The position numbers were made by a program, and so were the translations under genes. Source: an uncultured Candidatus Peregrinibacteria bacterium (GTDB lineage Bacteria > Patescibacteriota > Gracilibacteria > Peribacterales > Peribacteraceae). From it: DNA of 64,000 bases. The DNA lies in assembly GCA_903854335.1 (NCBI GenBank), contig CAINVY010000005.1, positions 1 to 64,000 of the forward strand, read 5' to 3'. Below are positions 18,411-27,898 of the stretch, one piece after another (position 1 is the first letter of the stretch; each line of letters opens with the position of its first letter). Below the pieces are notes generated by a model. It was not told where the DNA came from. It worked only from the letters and a program-made list of their open reading frames with translations, and made no database searches.

Positions 18411-18539
18411 ACCAAATGAACGGAAGTTTGAAAACTCTGCCAATTTTGCCAGTCGTCATGCATATATTTGACTAACTATTGATTCTTTGTTTTTGTATTT
18501 TTGCTTTTTGAAATTTTCTGTACACATTTTTTATTCATC

Positions 18540-18707
18540 ATGTCGAAGTACCATCAAAAATCCCCCCTCCAATTTGATGCTTTAAACACCTTTCTCTCAC
18601 CCCTATGTAATATAATGAATAATATTTTTCAACTGTCAAACACTACTAGACATACTCACGGGTACCAGTACACTCCCGCTCCTCCATCGGAGGATTATTA
18701 TGTTTGA
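18540..18707 (+). CDS. Possible small ORF (55 aa)
   Basis: MSKYHQKSPLQFDALNTFLS...EDYYV*; overlaps the next ORF start by 8 nt; inside an AT-rich patch. Confidence 0.35.
   Translation: MSKYHQKSPLQFDALNTFLSPLCNIMNNIFQLSNTTRHTHGYQYTPAPPSEDYYV
18680..18694 (+). promoter_or_regulatory. Hairpin TCCTCC-ATC-GGAGGA sequestering a Shine-Dalgarno sequence
   Basis: Perfect 6-bp inverted repeat whose 3' arm is the GGAGG 6 nt before ATG 18700. Confidence 0.6.
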
Positions 18708-18816
18708 CGTGAAGCTCTTCACACACCGTGCTTCACTCCATTGCGTGCTTATGCACGCATTGCTCATCACCTTTCTGGCGATAAACATGGTGATGACGCT
18801 TCCGGCTCTCAGCTAG
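18700..18816 (+). CDS. Small hydrophobic protein (38 aa)
   Basis: MFDVKLFTHRASLHCVLMHALLITFLAINMVMTLPALS*; strong SD GGAGGA with 5-nt spacing. Confidence 0.5.
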   Translation: MFDVKLFTHRASLHCVLMHALLITFLAINMVMTLPALS

Positions 18817-19036
18817 GAAAGGAGTGAATATCTGTGCATCATCGCCGTTGAAACGCTCGGAAACAATGCGATGAACTCACTGCTCTTCCCTCGCCTCGGC
18901 GACGGGAGGAATTTTGAAATATATTTTCCCCACTCTCTCCGGTTGGAAGTTCCAAAAGCGTGGGGATGCTGTCGGGTGAACGGACCGAGAGAGGACTTTT
19001 GACACGCTGCGGATAATGTCGTATCAAACGATGCGA

Positions 19037-20974
19037 TTACCAGAGGACTCCCGGGGTTCTCGCCGTGAACTCACCGCGAACCTGCTTCGCATGTGACTGC
19101 ACTGCGGCATTTTCAGCCTTGATCCGCGTAGCGTCAGCCGGATAGAGATGCTCCAAGTACTTCGAGAGAACATCGAATCCTTCCACGTTCGTCGAGAGCG
19201 CGATGAAATGCGTATTGGCAAGAATCGCCTTCCGGAATTCCTCGAACGTCTGCAGGACGAGATCATGATCTTTCTGGATCGTGTTCGTCTTCCCCATGCG
19301 GAGATACGCAGCGAGGTAATTCGTGGTGATGGAAACATCGTTGAATCTGCCGAGAAGGAACGCTTCCTCCGCGTCACGCAGAGCATCGCTGGGATTGAAC
19401 ATCGATGCCTCGATGTCGGCGAGCCTCGACCAGGCACGTGCATCTTCCGCGTTGCGAGCGATGTACGACTCCACGGCATTCTTCGCATCGGGATAGAACG
19501 TCTGCGATTCCAGAAGGGAAGCACGACTCAATTCCAGATCGCGGGAGAACCACTCTCCCCGCGCCTGGCCATACCACGAAAGCGCCGCCTGCGTGTTCTT
19601 CGCCGCTTCCGCACGACGCCCGAGAGAAGAGAGAACCAACATGCGCCCCTCGAAGAGAACAACGATCAAGATGGAGCAAGCGATGATCGCTTCCGTCCAC
19701 CGCATCACGCGCCGCATCGTCAGCGGAACGGGACAGAGCGACGGAGATGCCAACACCCCAAGCAGCAACATGAACGGAAGAACAATGGCGACGAACTGCA
19801 GATTGTAATCGATGAGGTTATGGAGCAGCACGCCGACCGACGAGACGAAGAGCGCGATAACGACGGGCTTCGAGTGCGATGGGGAGCGCCAGGCAACCCA
19901 GAACACGTACGCGATGATGAAGAGGAAGAACAGGGCTGATGGAACACCGCGCTCCATCATGAGCTTGAGGAACACATTGTGCGGATGATCCGATGTCGCA
20001 AGGACGCTCTCCTCGAGACGCGGCTGGACGAACCGGAAGCTGTACGGCCCCCACCCGAAGAGCGGCCGCATCGCGCCGAGCATAAAGGATTGTCGGAAGA
20101 ATCCGAAACGTTCGGTAAGTGAGGATGTGCCTTCGTCCGCCGTAAAGGTCGCCTTGCGAGCCACGGACTCGACCTCGTGAAACTGTCCACGCGCCGCGTT
20201 GCAGGAAACAAATGTGACAAGCGCGAGTGCAGCGACGAGGATGAACGACCGCAGAGTCGACTTCACTTCGAGCTTCTTCCCCGCCGCAATCCACTGAAGA
20301 GCTCCGAGCAATATACACTGGATCACAAAGACGAGGAACCCGCCGCGGGAGAACGAGAGCAAGAGACATCCGATGACAAACCCCAGCACGAAATCACGCG
20401 CGATGCGCGAGCGAGGAGTCTTCGAAACCTGCGACCATCGATAGACGAAGGGCCATGTCATCAGCAACATCTCGGCCCATGCGTTGGGCCAGTAGTCGGT
20501 CACATGTCCGATGAAAAAGAACGTCCCCACGAAGCGACTGACCGGCTGTAAGACGTACACGAAAACGCCGATGACGCAGCCGACGATCGTGAGGATGACG
20601 AGGAGCTGAATCAAACGCATCGCAAACTTCGACGAGCTGTCTGCGCCGCTCCTGCGCATCATCCAGAAGAAGAGCAAGAAAAGTGTCCCGTCTCGCAGCA
20701 CCTCGTCGAGTCCGTAGTTCTGCGTGAGCGACAAGACGTAACTGATGATCGTCCAGAGGAGAAAGAGCATAACCGCGCTCCAGAGCTCCGGGGGGACGTC
20801 CTTGCCATTCGACATGCGGCGCTCATGCCAAAGTGTCGCAATCACGAGGATGGCTCCGACCGCACCAAGGAGCCACGTCGCCTCGATCCCCTTCCCGCCG
20901 CGCCAGAAGAAAGCGAAGGCGAGGACACAGAGAAGGAGGAATTGGAACGCTTGAGAGAGGGATGGGATCTTCAT
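19037..20974 (-). CDS. O-antigen ligase/Wzy-like multi-pass membrane protein with C-terminal TPR-like region
   Basis: Multiple TM segments, FGWGPYSFRFVQPRLEESVLATSDHPHNVFLKLMMERG (typical O-antigen ligase loop); start at MKIPSLSQAF. Confidence 0.8.
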   Translation of the reverse strand: MKIPSLSQAFQFLLLCVLAFAFFWRGGKGIEATWLLGAVGAILVIATLWHERRMSNGKDVPPELWSAVMLFLLWTIISYVLSLTQNYGLDEVLRDGTLFLLFFWMMRRSGADSSSKFAMRLIQLLVILTIVGCVIGVFVYVLQPVSRFVGTFFFIGHVTDYWPNAWAEMLLMTWPFVYRWSQVSKTPRSRIARDFVLGFVIGCLLLSFSRGGFLVFVIQCILLGALQWIAAGKKLEVKSTLRSFILVAALALVTFVSCNAARGQFHEVESVARKATFTADEGTSSLTERFGFFRQSFMLGAMRPLFGWGPYSFRFVQPRLEESVLATSDHPHNVFLKLMMERGVPSALFFLFIIAYVFWVAWRSPSHSKPVVIALFVSSVGVLLHNLIDYNLQFVAIVLPFMLLLGVLASPSLCPVPLTMRRVMRWTEAIIACSILIVVLFEGRMLVLSSLGRRAEAAKNTQAALSWYGQARGEWFSRDLELSRASLLESQTFYPDAKNAVESYIARNAEDARAWSRLADIEASMFNPSDALRDAEEAFLLGRFNDVSITTNYLAAYLRMGKTNTIQKDHDLVLQTFEEFRKAILANTHFIALSTNVEGFDVLSKYLEHLYPADATRIKAENAAVQSHAKQVRGEFTARTPGVLW

Positions 20975-21036
20975 GGCAACATGATTGCATATTTTCACGT
21001 CGTGATGCACTCTCGTTTTCGTTACAATGGACGTAA

Positions 21037-21086
21037 GCCCAGGTGGCGAAATGGCAGACCTGCCTGCCGGTAGGCAGGCGCGCACG
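21037..21086 (+). pseudogene. Truncated 5'-half copy of tRNA-Leu, interrupted by a palindromic insert
   Basis: GCCCAGGTGGCGAAATGGCAGAC + palindrome + GCGCACG, then diverges; the intact gene is 93 bp downstream. Confidence 0.85.
21059..21078. repeat. 20-nt palindromic insert CCTGCCTGCCGGTAGGCAGG
   Basis: Absent from the intact tRNA-Leu copy at the homologous position; near-identical unit at 30344..30363. Confidence 0.85.
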
Positions 21087-21129
21087 TGGTACCATAGGAA
21101 TGCTTACTGAAATAACTGAGTTCATCATT

Positions 21130-21215
21130 GCCCAGGTGGCGAAATGGCAGACGCGCACGCTTCAGGAGCGTGTGGGAGCAATCCCTTGGAGGTTCAAGTC
21201 CTCTCCTGGGCACCA
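21130..21215 (+). tRNA. tRNA-Leu (anticodon CAG), CCA encoded
   Basis: GCCCAGG/CCTGGGC acceptor, CACGC-TTCAGGA-GCGTG, variable arm, GGTTCAAGTCC, terminal CCA. Confidence 0.95.
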
Positions 21216-21317
21216 GCAATCGCGAGGCGGATGCTGGTGCTTGCATGAAAACCAACGCCGAGACCGCCAGCACACTATTTACTTTGGTCTGCGTTCGCTG
21301 AACAATGACCCTCCTGT

Positions 21318-21848
21318 ATGCAAAACGAAAAACCGCGCGGCAATGGTACGTCCAAAGAGCACTCTCTCATCATCCTCAAATCCGATGCCGTCGAGCAGGA
21401 AATTTGTCTCGAAGTTCTCAGGCGAATCGTGGAAGAAACCAGCTGCAGGATCGTTGCGATGAAAATTGCCAGACTCACATCACCCATTTTGCGAGAACAT
21501 TACGCGCACATCGCGGATAAGCCGTTCTTCCCGGAGATTGAAAAATATATGATGAAGACTGAGGTTTGGATCGCCATTCTGGAAGGAAGAAACGGTTGTA
21601 TCGAGAAGATTCGAAATATCCTTGGCGCAACGAATCCCAATGATGCCGCAGACGGAACGATTCGCGCGGAGTACGGAAAAGCTGAGGGGAAGAATATTTT
21701 CAACGTAGCTCATGCCTCTGACTCGACGGAAGCCGCTCGCAGAGAAATTCCCATTTTCTTCCGTGAGGATGAAGTCTCAAGCCTCATGCCGGATCTTGCC
21801 AGACGTATTTGGACGGATGCGACGGAGATGCAAACACAGAACTCATGA
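21318..21848 (+). CDS. ndk: Nucleoside diphosphate kinase
   Basis: SLIILKSDAVEQ, MKIARLT, GATNPNDAADGTIRAEYG, NVAHASDSTEAARREIPIFF. Confidence 0.92.
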   Translation: MQNEKPRGNGTSKEHSLIILKSDAVEQEICLEVLRRIVEETSCRIVAMKIARLTSPILREHYAHIADKPFFPEIEKYMMKTEVWIAILEGRNGCIEKIRNILGATNPNDAADGTIRAEYGKAEGKNIFNVAHASDSTEAARREIPIFFREDEVSSLMPDLARRIWTDATEMQTQNS

Positions 21849-21889
21849 AAGAGATGAAAGAGTTCGAGTCTCTCTATCGGCTTCTTTAT

Positions 21890-22870
21890 CTAGCGCTTGA
21901 ATTCTCTAGTGAGAGCAGTGGGAACGATTTCAATGAGGGATATTTTGCAATCCGGGTGCTCTGCATTCCATTGTGAGACATTGAACGTATGAACTGCTCC
22001 GAAGACCACAACACCAAAGTCTCCTCCATCTTTGATCATCAGATTCAATGCCATGTCTTCACGATTCTTAAACACCAATGGATTATCCTTGAAACTCCTC
22101 CCTTCCTTTAATGATTTGAATACTACTTCCCCTGCGTCTTGGCAGGAGGTGTACGTTTCAGCAGGCAAGAGCTTAAATGTATCTCTATACTTCCGTGCGA
22201 CACGGAGCGCCCCCATCCGTTCATTGTCTTTCTGTTGCCTTTTTCTATTCTCATTCTGAACGGCTGTGTAATAAGACTCAGCATCGCCGGTTTCCAAGTA
22301 GTGCAATTCGGCTCGATATTGAGGCAACTGAGGCGCATGTCCTCCTCTGTCCTTCCTCTCAATATTCTCTAAATCTTCAACGATTTTCCGGAGTTCCTCA
22401 ATCTTTTGCGGCGTTCTTTCGGGCAACTGTCTTATGAATGAATTCATATCCTGTGTCACATTGGCATTCATGTATACATCAACAACTTTCGGATCACAGA
22501 TGGACTCAAGGTAGCAACTTCGCAACTGAACATTCGGCTGCGTCACAAGTTCGCTGAGAATACATTCAATGTCATTTTGCGTTTCTAGCGCACGAGGCGT
22601 CATTCCAACATCAATTCTTTCGTGCTCCTGCAATACATGAACCAAACAATAGCGTGCTCCAGGCGTGCAGTGCTTTTTGATTTGGCCCGCTCCATTCAGC
22701 GTCTCGGGAAAATTACAGAGAAATTTATTCGCCGGAGTGTCCGGCGTGAGGACATGTTCCATCCTCTTGATGGCATATCCTCCCAGGAGTGCAATCGCTG
22801 TCGCCCCCGCTCCTGCAATCCACTTCCGTCTCGACATACTCCCTTCTTTGGATTCTTCAGGCTGTTTCAT
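21890..22870 (-). CDS. Hypothetical protein with Tat-like signal/anchor
   Basis: MSRRKWIAGAGATAIALLGGYA; C-terminal FGVVVFGAVHTFNVSQW. Preceded by TATAAT 9 nt upstream. Confidence 0.7.
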   Translation of the reverse strand: MKQPEESKEGSMSRRKWIAGAGATAIALLGGYAIKRMEHVLTPDTPANKFLCNFPETLNGAGQIKKHCTPGARYCLVHVLQEHERIDVGMTPRALETQNDIECILSELVTQPNVQLRSCYLESICDPKVVDVYMNANVTQDMNSFIRQLPERTPQKIEELRKIVEDLENIERKDRGGHAPQLPQYRAELHYLETGDAESYYTAVQNENRKRQQKDNERMGALRVARKYRDTFKLLPAETYTSCQDAGEVVFKSLKEGRSFKDNPLVFKNREDMALNLMIKDGGDFGVVVFGAVHTFNVSQWNAEHPDCKISLIEIVPTALTREFKR

Positions 22871-23024
22871 GGCTCTAATATTATATCATATCATGTATAT
22901 TTTGTCATTGTTCCTCTCCATGAAGAAATGCGTCGTTTTCAGCTCATTTCATAAAATGTAAATGTCTTCCTCCCTCCGACGCTCTACACCAGCATCCTCA
23001 GAGATATGACGTATACTAATGCGG

Positions 23025-24698
23025 ATGAAGAGAGACTGTCGCCAATGCCGGCACCCATTTGATACCGCAGAGCGCGATCTCGCGTTCCTGGAAAAGGTTT
23101 CGCCCGTGTTTGCAGAAAAGGTGGAATTGATTTCGCCGCCGTCGCTTTGTCCTCGCTGTCGCATGCAGAGGAGATTTTCCTATCGCAATGAGCGTGCGCT
23201 GTACCGGCGCACATGCGATCAGACCGGCAACCCCCTCATCTCCTTCTATCGATCCGATGCGCCGTTCAAAGTGTACGAGAAAGATGCGTGGTGGAGTGAT
23301 GCGTGGGACGCGCTTTCGTACGGCCGAGAGGTGAATCTCTCGCAATCGTTCTTCGATCAGATTGCGAACCTCCGAACCGTCGTCCCCCGCCTCGGCATGC
23401 TCCTCTCTCCGGATGAGGGCAGCGCGTACTCGCCCTACTGCATGTACACGAAGCGCTGCTACATGTGTGTCTCGTGCGTCGTGAATGAGGACTCGCTCTA
23501 CTGCTATCAGGCGAATGATGCGAAGGACTGTGCGGACTGCAACAGCGTCACGCGATGCGAGCGCTGCTACGAGTGCGTGTACTGCTTCGGCTTGCAAACC
23601 TCAGCATTCTGCAAAGACTGCGAAAACGGGAGCGGCCTCTTCTTCTGCCAAGACTGCAAAGGCTGCACGGACTGCATCGGGTGCAAGAACCTCGTGAACA
23701 AGAAACTTCATGTCTTCAACAAGCCAGTGAGCGCGGAGACATTCGCCGCGCTACGCGCTCAACTCTCCTCACAATCGACACTCGCAGACATCGCCGAGAA
23801 ATGCCGAGCCCTCTCGCTCACACTGCCGACCCGATCAACGCATATCGTCGGCTGCGAAAACTGCACGGGAGATCACCTGCGCAACTGCAAGAACGTTTCG
23901 GCGTGCTTCGATGCCATGCATCTGGAAGATTGCAGCTTCGTCTGCCCCTGCCCGCAGCCGACCAAGGACACACATGACGCGCACTACTCGCCGCAATCGG
24001 AGCTGATCTACGACTGCATGAGCGCCGTCCGGTCATCACGCATGCGCTTCTCGCTGCACTCCTGGGACTGTGATGACCTCTCCTACTGCGACGAATGCTA
24101 CAACTGTAAGCACCTCTTCGGATGCATCGGACTGCGCCACAAGGAGTACTGCATCCTGAACAAGCAGTACACGAAGGAAGAATACGAACACCTCGTGCCG
24201 CTGATCATCGCGCACATGCGTGAGGCACAGGAATGGGGAGAGTATTTCCCGATCGCAAATAGCCCCTTCGCCTACAACGAAACCATCGCGCAGGACGAAT
24301 TCCCCCTCGCGAAGGAAGAAGTGCTCGCGCGCGGATGGCAATGGCAGGAGAAGACGGACGATATGCCGAAGGTGACGAAGATCATCCCCGCAATGCAGTT
24401 GCCCGACTCCATCGACGCCATTCCCGATGACGTGTGCAACTGGGCCATCGAGTGCGCGGTCACCAAACGCCCCTTCAAGATCATCAAGCAGGAATTGGAT
24501 TTCTACCGATCGATGCGTCTCCCCGTCGCGCGCCTGCACCCCGACGAGCGGCATCACAGGAGAATGACGCTGCGCAATCCCCGCAATCTCTGGCGACGCC
24601 CCTGCGCGACGTGCGGAAAGGAAATGCAAACGACGTACGCGCCTGAACGACCGGAGATCGTCTGCTGTGAGGAGTGCTACCTCAAAGAGGTGTATTGA
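23025..24698 (+). CDS. Large Cys-rich (multiple CxxC) zinc-ribbon-like protein of unknown function
   Basis: About 45 Cys in ~557 aa, repeated CxxC such as CKDCENGSGLFFCQDCKGCTDCIGC. TATACT 7 nt upstream of ATG 23025. Confidence 0.9.
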   Translation: MKRDCRQCRHPFDTAERDLAFLEKVSPVFAEKVELISPPSLCPRCRMQRRFSYRNERALYRRTCDQTGNPLISFYRSDAPFKVYEKDAWWSDAWDALSYGREVNLSQSFFDQIANLRTVVPRLGMLLSPDEGSAYSPYCMYTKRCYMCVSCVVNEDSLYCYQANDAKDCADCNSVTRCERCYECVYCFGLQTSAFCKDCENGSGLFFCQDCKGCTDCIGCKNLVNKKLHVFNKPVSAETFAALRAQLSSQSTLADIAEKCRALSLTLPTRSTHIVGCENCTGDHLRNCKNVSACFDAMHLEDCSFVCPCPQPTKDTHDAHYSPQSELIYDCMSAVRSSRMRFSLHSWDCDDLSYCDECYNCKHLFGCIGLRHKEYCILNKQYTKEEYEHLVPLIIAHMREAQEWGEYFPIANSPFAYNETIAQDEFPLAKEEVLARGWQWQEKTDDMPKVTKIIPAMQLPDSIDAIPDDVCNWAIECAVTKRPFKIIKQELDFYRSMRLPVARLHPDERHHRRMTLRNPRNLWRRPCATCGKEMQTTYAPERPEIVCCEECYLKEVY

Positions 24699-24708
24699 TG
24701 CGAAGCGC

Positions 24709-25212
24709 TCATACGTGACAGGAGCCAAGCCCCCTCTTCTCGAGGTACCGCTGATGATAATCCTCGGCGCGGTAAAAGGTCTGAGCGGGTTCAATCTGCG
24801 TCACGATCGGGCTCTTCCACTTTCCGGACTTCTCGAGAGCGGTTTTCGATGCTTCCGCGAGCCGCCGCTGATCGTCCGAGTGCGTGAAGATCACGGAGCG
24901 ATACTGCGTGCCGACGTCCGGCCCCTGACGATTGTGTTGCGTCGGATCGTGATTGGCCCAGAACGTCTCGAGGAGCTTCTCGTAGGAAACGACTACGGGA
25001 TCGAACATCACCTGCACGACCTCCGCGTGGCCGGTGCGATCGGTGCACACATCTTCGTAGTTCGGATGCTCCGTCATCCCCCCTTCGTATCCGGACACGG
25101 CATCCAAGACGCCGGGGACAGCGTGAAACGTTTCCTCTACTCCCCAGAAACATCCGGCACCAAAGGTCGCCAACGTTGCCGATGATGATGCGCGGGTTTC
25201 CATGGTCATCAT
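24709..25212 (-). CDS. msrA: Peptide-methionine (S)-S-oxide reductase
   Basis: [59 protein letters not shown]. Confidence 0.97.
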   Translation of the reverse strand: MMTMETRASSSATLATFGAGCFWGVEETFHAVPGVLDAVSGYEGGMTEHPNYEDVCTDRTGHAEVVQVMFDPVVVSYEKLLETFWANHDPTQHNRQGPDVGTQYRSVIFTHSDDQRRLAEASKTALEKSGKWKSPIVTQIEPAQTFYRAEDYHQRYLEKRGLGSCHV

Positions 25213-25604
25213 GAGACATCCTTCACGAACTCGAGTGCGACCGAGTTGAGACAGTATCTCTTCCCGGACAAAAGCGGGCCGTCATCGAAGACGTGCCCGA
25301 GGTGCGCGTCGCACTGCGCGCAGAGAATTTCCGTGCGATGCATGCCGAAGGCATGATCAGGATGCTCTTCTATGTGGCCTTCGATGGGCTGCGTGAAGCT
25401 GGGCCACCCCGTTCCCGATTCAAACTTCGCCTGGGACGCAAAGAGCGGGAGTCCGCAACACACGCAGACGTACGTTCCCGTATCCTTCTGATGCAGGAGC
25501 GCTCCGCAGAACGCGGGCTCCGTCCCCTTCCCTCTCGTGACCTCGTACTGCTCGGGGGTCAGCTGCTCTCGCCACTGCGCGTCGGTTTTGAAGATTTTTT
25601 CCAT
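25209..25604 (-). CDS. msrB: Peptide-methionine (R)-S-oxide reductase
   Basis: [46 protein letters not shown]; overlaps msrA by 4 nt. Confidence 0.97.
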   Translation of the reverse strand: MEKIFKTDAQWREQLTPEQYEVTRGKGTEPAFCGALLHQKDTGTYVCVCCGLPLFASQAKFESGTGWPSFTQPIEGHIEEHPDHAFGMHRTEILCAQCDAHLGHVFDDGPLLSGKRYCLNSVALEFVKDVS

Positions 25605-25702
25605 GAGAGGGATGAACTTTAATTCTATGACTGCCTCCGCTCCCGCTCAAGGAGAATCCCTTCAAATTGCAGGAAAACAAAAGCAGGGTAGGATGCACGC
25701 AC

Positions 25703-26323
25703 ATGCGAAAGATGTTCCTCGCGGCCGCGGCGATGGCGCTCGGCCTGATGCCCGCGATCGCGAACGCCGATGCCGCCTGCACGAAGGTCATCACGGACTA
25801 CACGCCGCGCATCAATGTGCAGCGCGTGCAGCAGACGTGGCTCCTGTGGATTAACCGGGTGCGTAGTAAAGAAGGACTTCCGCCATACACACTCAATCCA
25901 TTTCTGAACGCCTCGGCGACGAATTGGTCCGCGTACTCCGTGAAGCGCGACACGATCAATCACAAGCGCTCTGCGTCCAGTCCCTACTACGACTACAGTG
26001 CAATCGAGAAGTGGTTTCAAAATCGTGGAATCGCATTCGCGAATGTCGAGAGCAAAACGTTCTCGGAAAATATCGGATGGGGGCCGTTTCACTGCGATGC
26101 GAAGGATTGCACTCCCTCGCTCATCGCCGCTACCCGTACGACACTCGATTTCTTCCTCTCCGAAAAGAACAAGTCCTATCGGCCGCATTACAACAGTGTC
26201 ATGAGCAAATATTTCAAAGAAATCGGTGTCGGCGTTTCATACAGCAACAAGCAAGACCGTTACTACATCACCGTGCACTACGCGACGGCCATCACTTCCG
26301 CCCCGCCACCGATTTGTAAGTGA
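25703..26323 (+). CDS. CAP/SCP-PR1 domain secreted protein
   Basis: Signal peptide MRKMFLAAAAMALGLMPAIANA; WINRVRSKEGLPPYTLNPFLNASATNWS, SENIGWG, HYNSVMSKYFKEIGVGV. Confidence 0.85.
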   Translation: MRKMFLAAAAMALGLMPAIANADAACTKVITDYTPRINVQRVQQTWLLWINRVRSKEGLPPYTLNPFLNASATNWSAYSVKRDTINHKRSASSPYYDYSAIEKWFQNRGIAFANVESKTFSENIGWGPFHCDAKDCTPSLIAATRTTLDFFLSEKNKSYRPHYNSVMSKYFKEIGVGVSYSNKQDRYYITVHYATAITSAPPPICK

Positions 26324-26327
26324 ATAT

Positions 26328-26753
26328 CGCCTTTCTTTCTCAGGGCAAGAAAGAAAGGCGGAACGAAAGTGCTCGCGCAACAATGCTTCGTCTTCCACCG
26401 CCCTGTTCCCGTATGGACTCTCGAGAAGATCTCTTCCTCTTCCTGCTATTCCACCCCGTGTTGCGCGCTCCGGCTATGTAGGTGTGTGTTGTTTCTGTGA
26501 AAGGGAACACAGAACAACCTTCATGGTCGCGCGCCGTTGCTTATCACACGAGAACGAGTTCTTGAAGATGGAAGCGAGGCTCTGTGCCACGGCGTTCTAA
26601 AACGCCGTGGCATTCCGCCGACGCGACGGCTGCGAAACCTTGGAGCAGCCGGAGCAAAGGCGCAGAGCCAGATAATGAGCTTCGGCGCGCCAGCGTTTTC
26701 TTTCTCTCTTTCTTTGTCGCACCTGACAAAGAAAGAGAGAACCCCTAAGAAAG
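26328..26753 (+). repeat. ~420-bp multi-hairpin repeat element, copy 1
   Basis: Shares long near-identical blocks and the same inverted repeats with 30014..30427. Confidence 0.92.
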
Positions 26754-26781
26754 TAGAACTCAGAGAACGAATTTTTTCAAA

Positions 26782-27708
26782 TCAAAACGTATTGAGGTCC
26801 GTTCCAAAACTCCTCCACGGAGACTTCAGAATGCACGCAGAGAACGGAGTACTTCCCCCGATGATGGTGCTGCCTAAGATCACGCCCTTTCCACAGGAGA
26901 GCTCACCACTGAAGAATGCATCAACGAGACTCAAGCGGCCTCCCCCACTCGCAATCACACCCGAGGAAGTCGCCGCGGGCGCGTACCCAAGCGGAGAAGA
27001 GGCGCTCGACGACGAATAGGAAGGATAGAAGTACGAGGAAGAGGAAGACGACTGGTACAGTTGAAGCCCCTGAAGATATTGGGCATTGCTCCAAGACGTT
27101 CCCGCATTCGACGTTCCGTAATTCCCCACAGTCGGCATCGGTTGCTCGGCACCCAGATACGGCTCGACTTGAATCTGCGGACAGAGCGAATACGGGGGCG
27201 GTGCCTGCCGGCTGCAATCGAAAGCGGGATCATTGGGGTCGAGAATTTCTTCGCCATTCGGACCGAGTCTCTGCACGCACCACGAAGGAACCGTTGCAAC
27301 GGGAGCTTGCAGCTGCGCGCATGTCGGACACGACGGAGAGGAACTCGATGAGAAAACGGGATACGTCACGGGGACGTACACGGAGGAAGAGGAGACGAAG
27401 AAGGAAAAGGAAGAAGAGGAGGAAGAGGAGGAGAAAGAGGAGGATGACGAGGAAGATGAAGAGCTGAAGTCGTATTGGGGGGAGACGATGATGGACGAGC
27501 TCCCCGACTCACTCATCGGAAAAGAAAAGGAATCCGAAGAACTGGAATCGAGTGCAGGGGCGGGACCGGTTGAGAGAACCACATCGGTAATCATTCCGCT
27601 TCCCGTTCCATTCGAACCCGTGTTCTTTGAGCACGAGGCGAGAAGGAGCCCCGAAAGAAGAATGGCCGTCGTTGTTTTTCGCAAATCCATAGCAAATGGT
27701 AATACCAT
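26782..27708 (-). CDS. Ser-rich lipoprotein with poly-serine tracts
   Basis: Lipobox ILLSGLLLASC; SSSSSSSSSSFSSSSSSSSFSFF tract. Confidence 0.8.
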   Translation of the reverse strand: MVLPFAMDLRKTTTAILLSGLLLASCSKNTGSNGTGSGMITDVVLSTGPAPALDSSSSDSFSFPMSESGSSSIIVSPQYDFSSSSSSSSSSFSSSSSSSSFSFFVSSSSVYVPVTYPVFSSSSSPSCPTCAQLQAPVATVPSWCVQRLGPNGEEILDPNDPAFDCSRQAPPPYSLCPQIQVEPYLGAEQPMPTVGNYGTSNAGTSWSNAQYLQGLQLYQSSSSSSYFYPSYSSSSASSPLGYAPAATSSGVIASGGGRLSLVDAFFSGELSCGKGVILGSTIIGGSTPFSACILKSPWRSFGTDLNTF

Positions 27709-27801
27709 TTCTTTTGTGTTTTGGCAATCATTTCTTCTCTGATCATTCTCACGAAAGCAATGAGGAGCTGCCGCGAATGCCGCATTGAATAGGGCACAAT
27801 C

Positions 27802-27829
27802 TTGACTTCGGGAATTAGCACTCTAAAAT
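27802..27829 (+). promoter_or_regulatory. Predicted groESL promoter TTGACT-N16-TAAAAT
   Basis: Hexamers at 27802-27807 and 27824-27829, overlapping the CIRCE element. Confidence 0.75.
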
Positions 27830-27841
27830 GGAGACTGCTAG
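27815..27841 (+). promoter_or_regulatory. CIRCE-like operator (HrcA site)
   Basis: TTAGCACTC-N9-GACTGCTAG; consensus TTAGCACTC-N9-GAGTGCTAA with two mismatches. Confidence 0.88.
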
Positions 27842-27898
27842 CGAGCATGGTCCGTTGATCTCGCATCCTTTTATCTGCGTTTTCTTTCCCCTTCCTCT

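Noticed and set aside
26537-27019. 160-aa ORF reading through repeat copy 1
   Set aside because: Frame is not preserved between the two repeat copies (indels), so translation products of the repeat are probably spurious.
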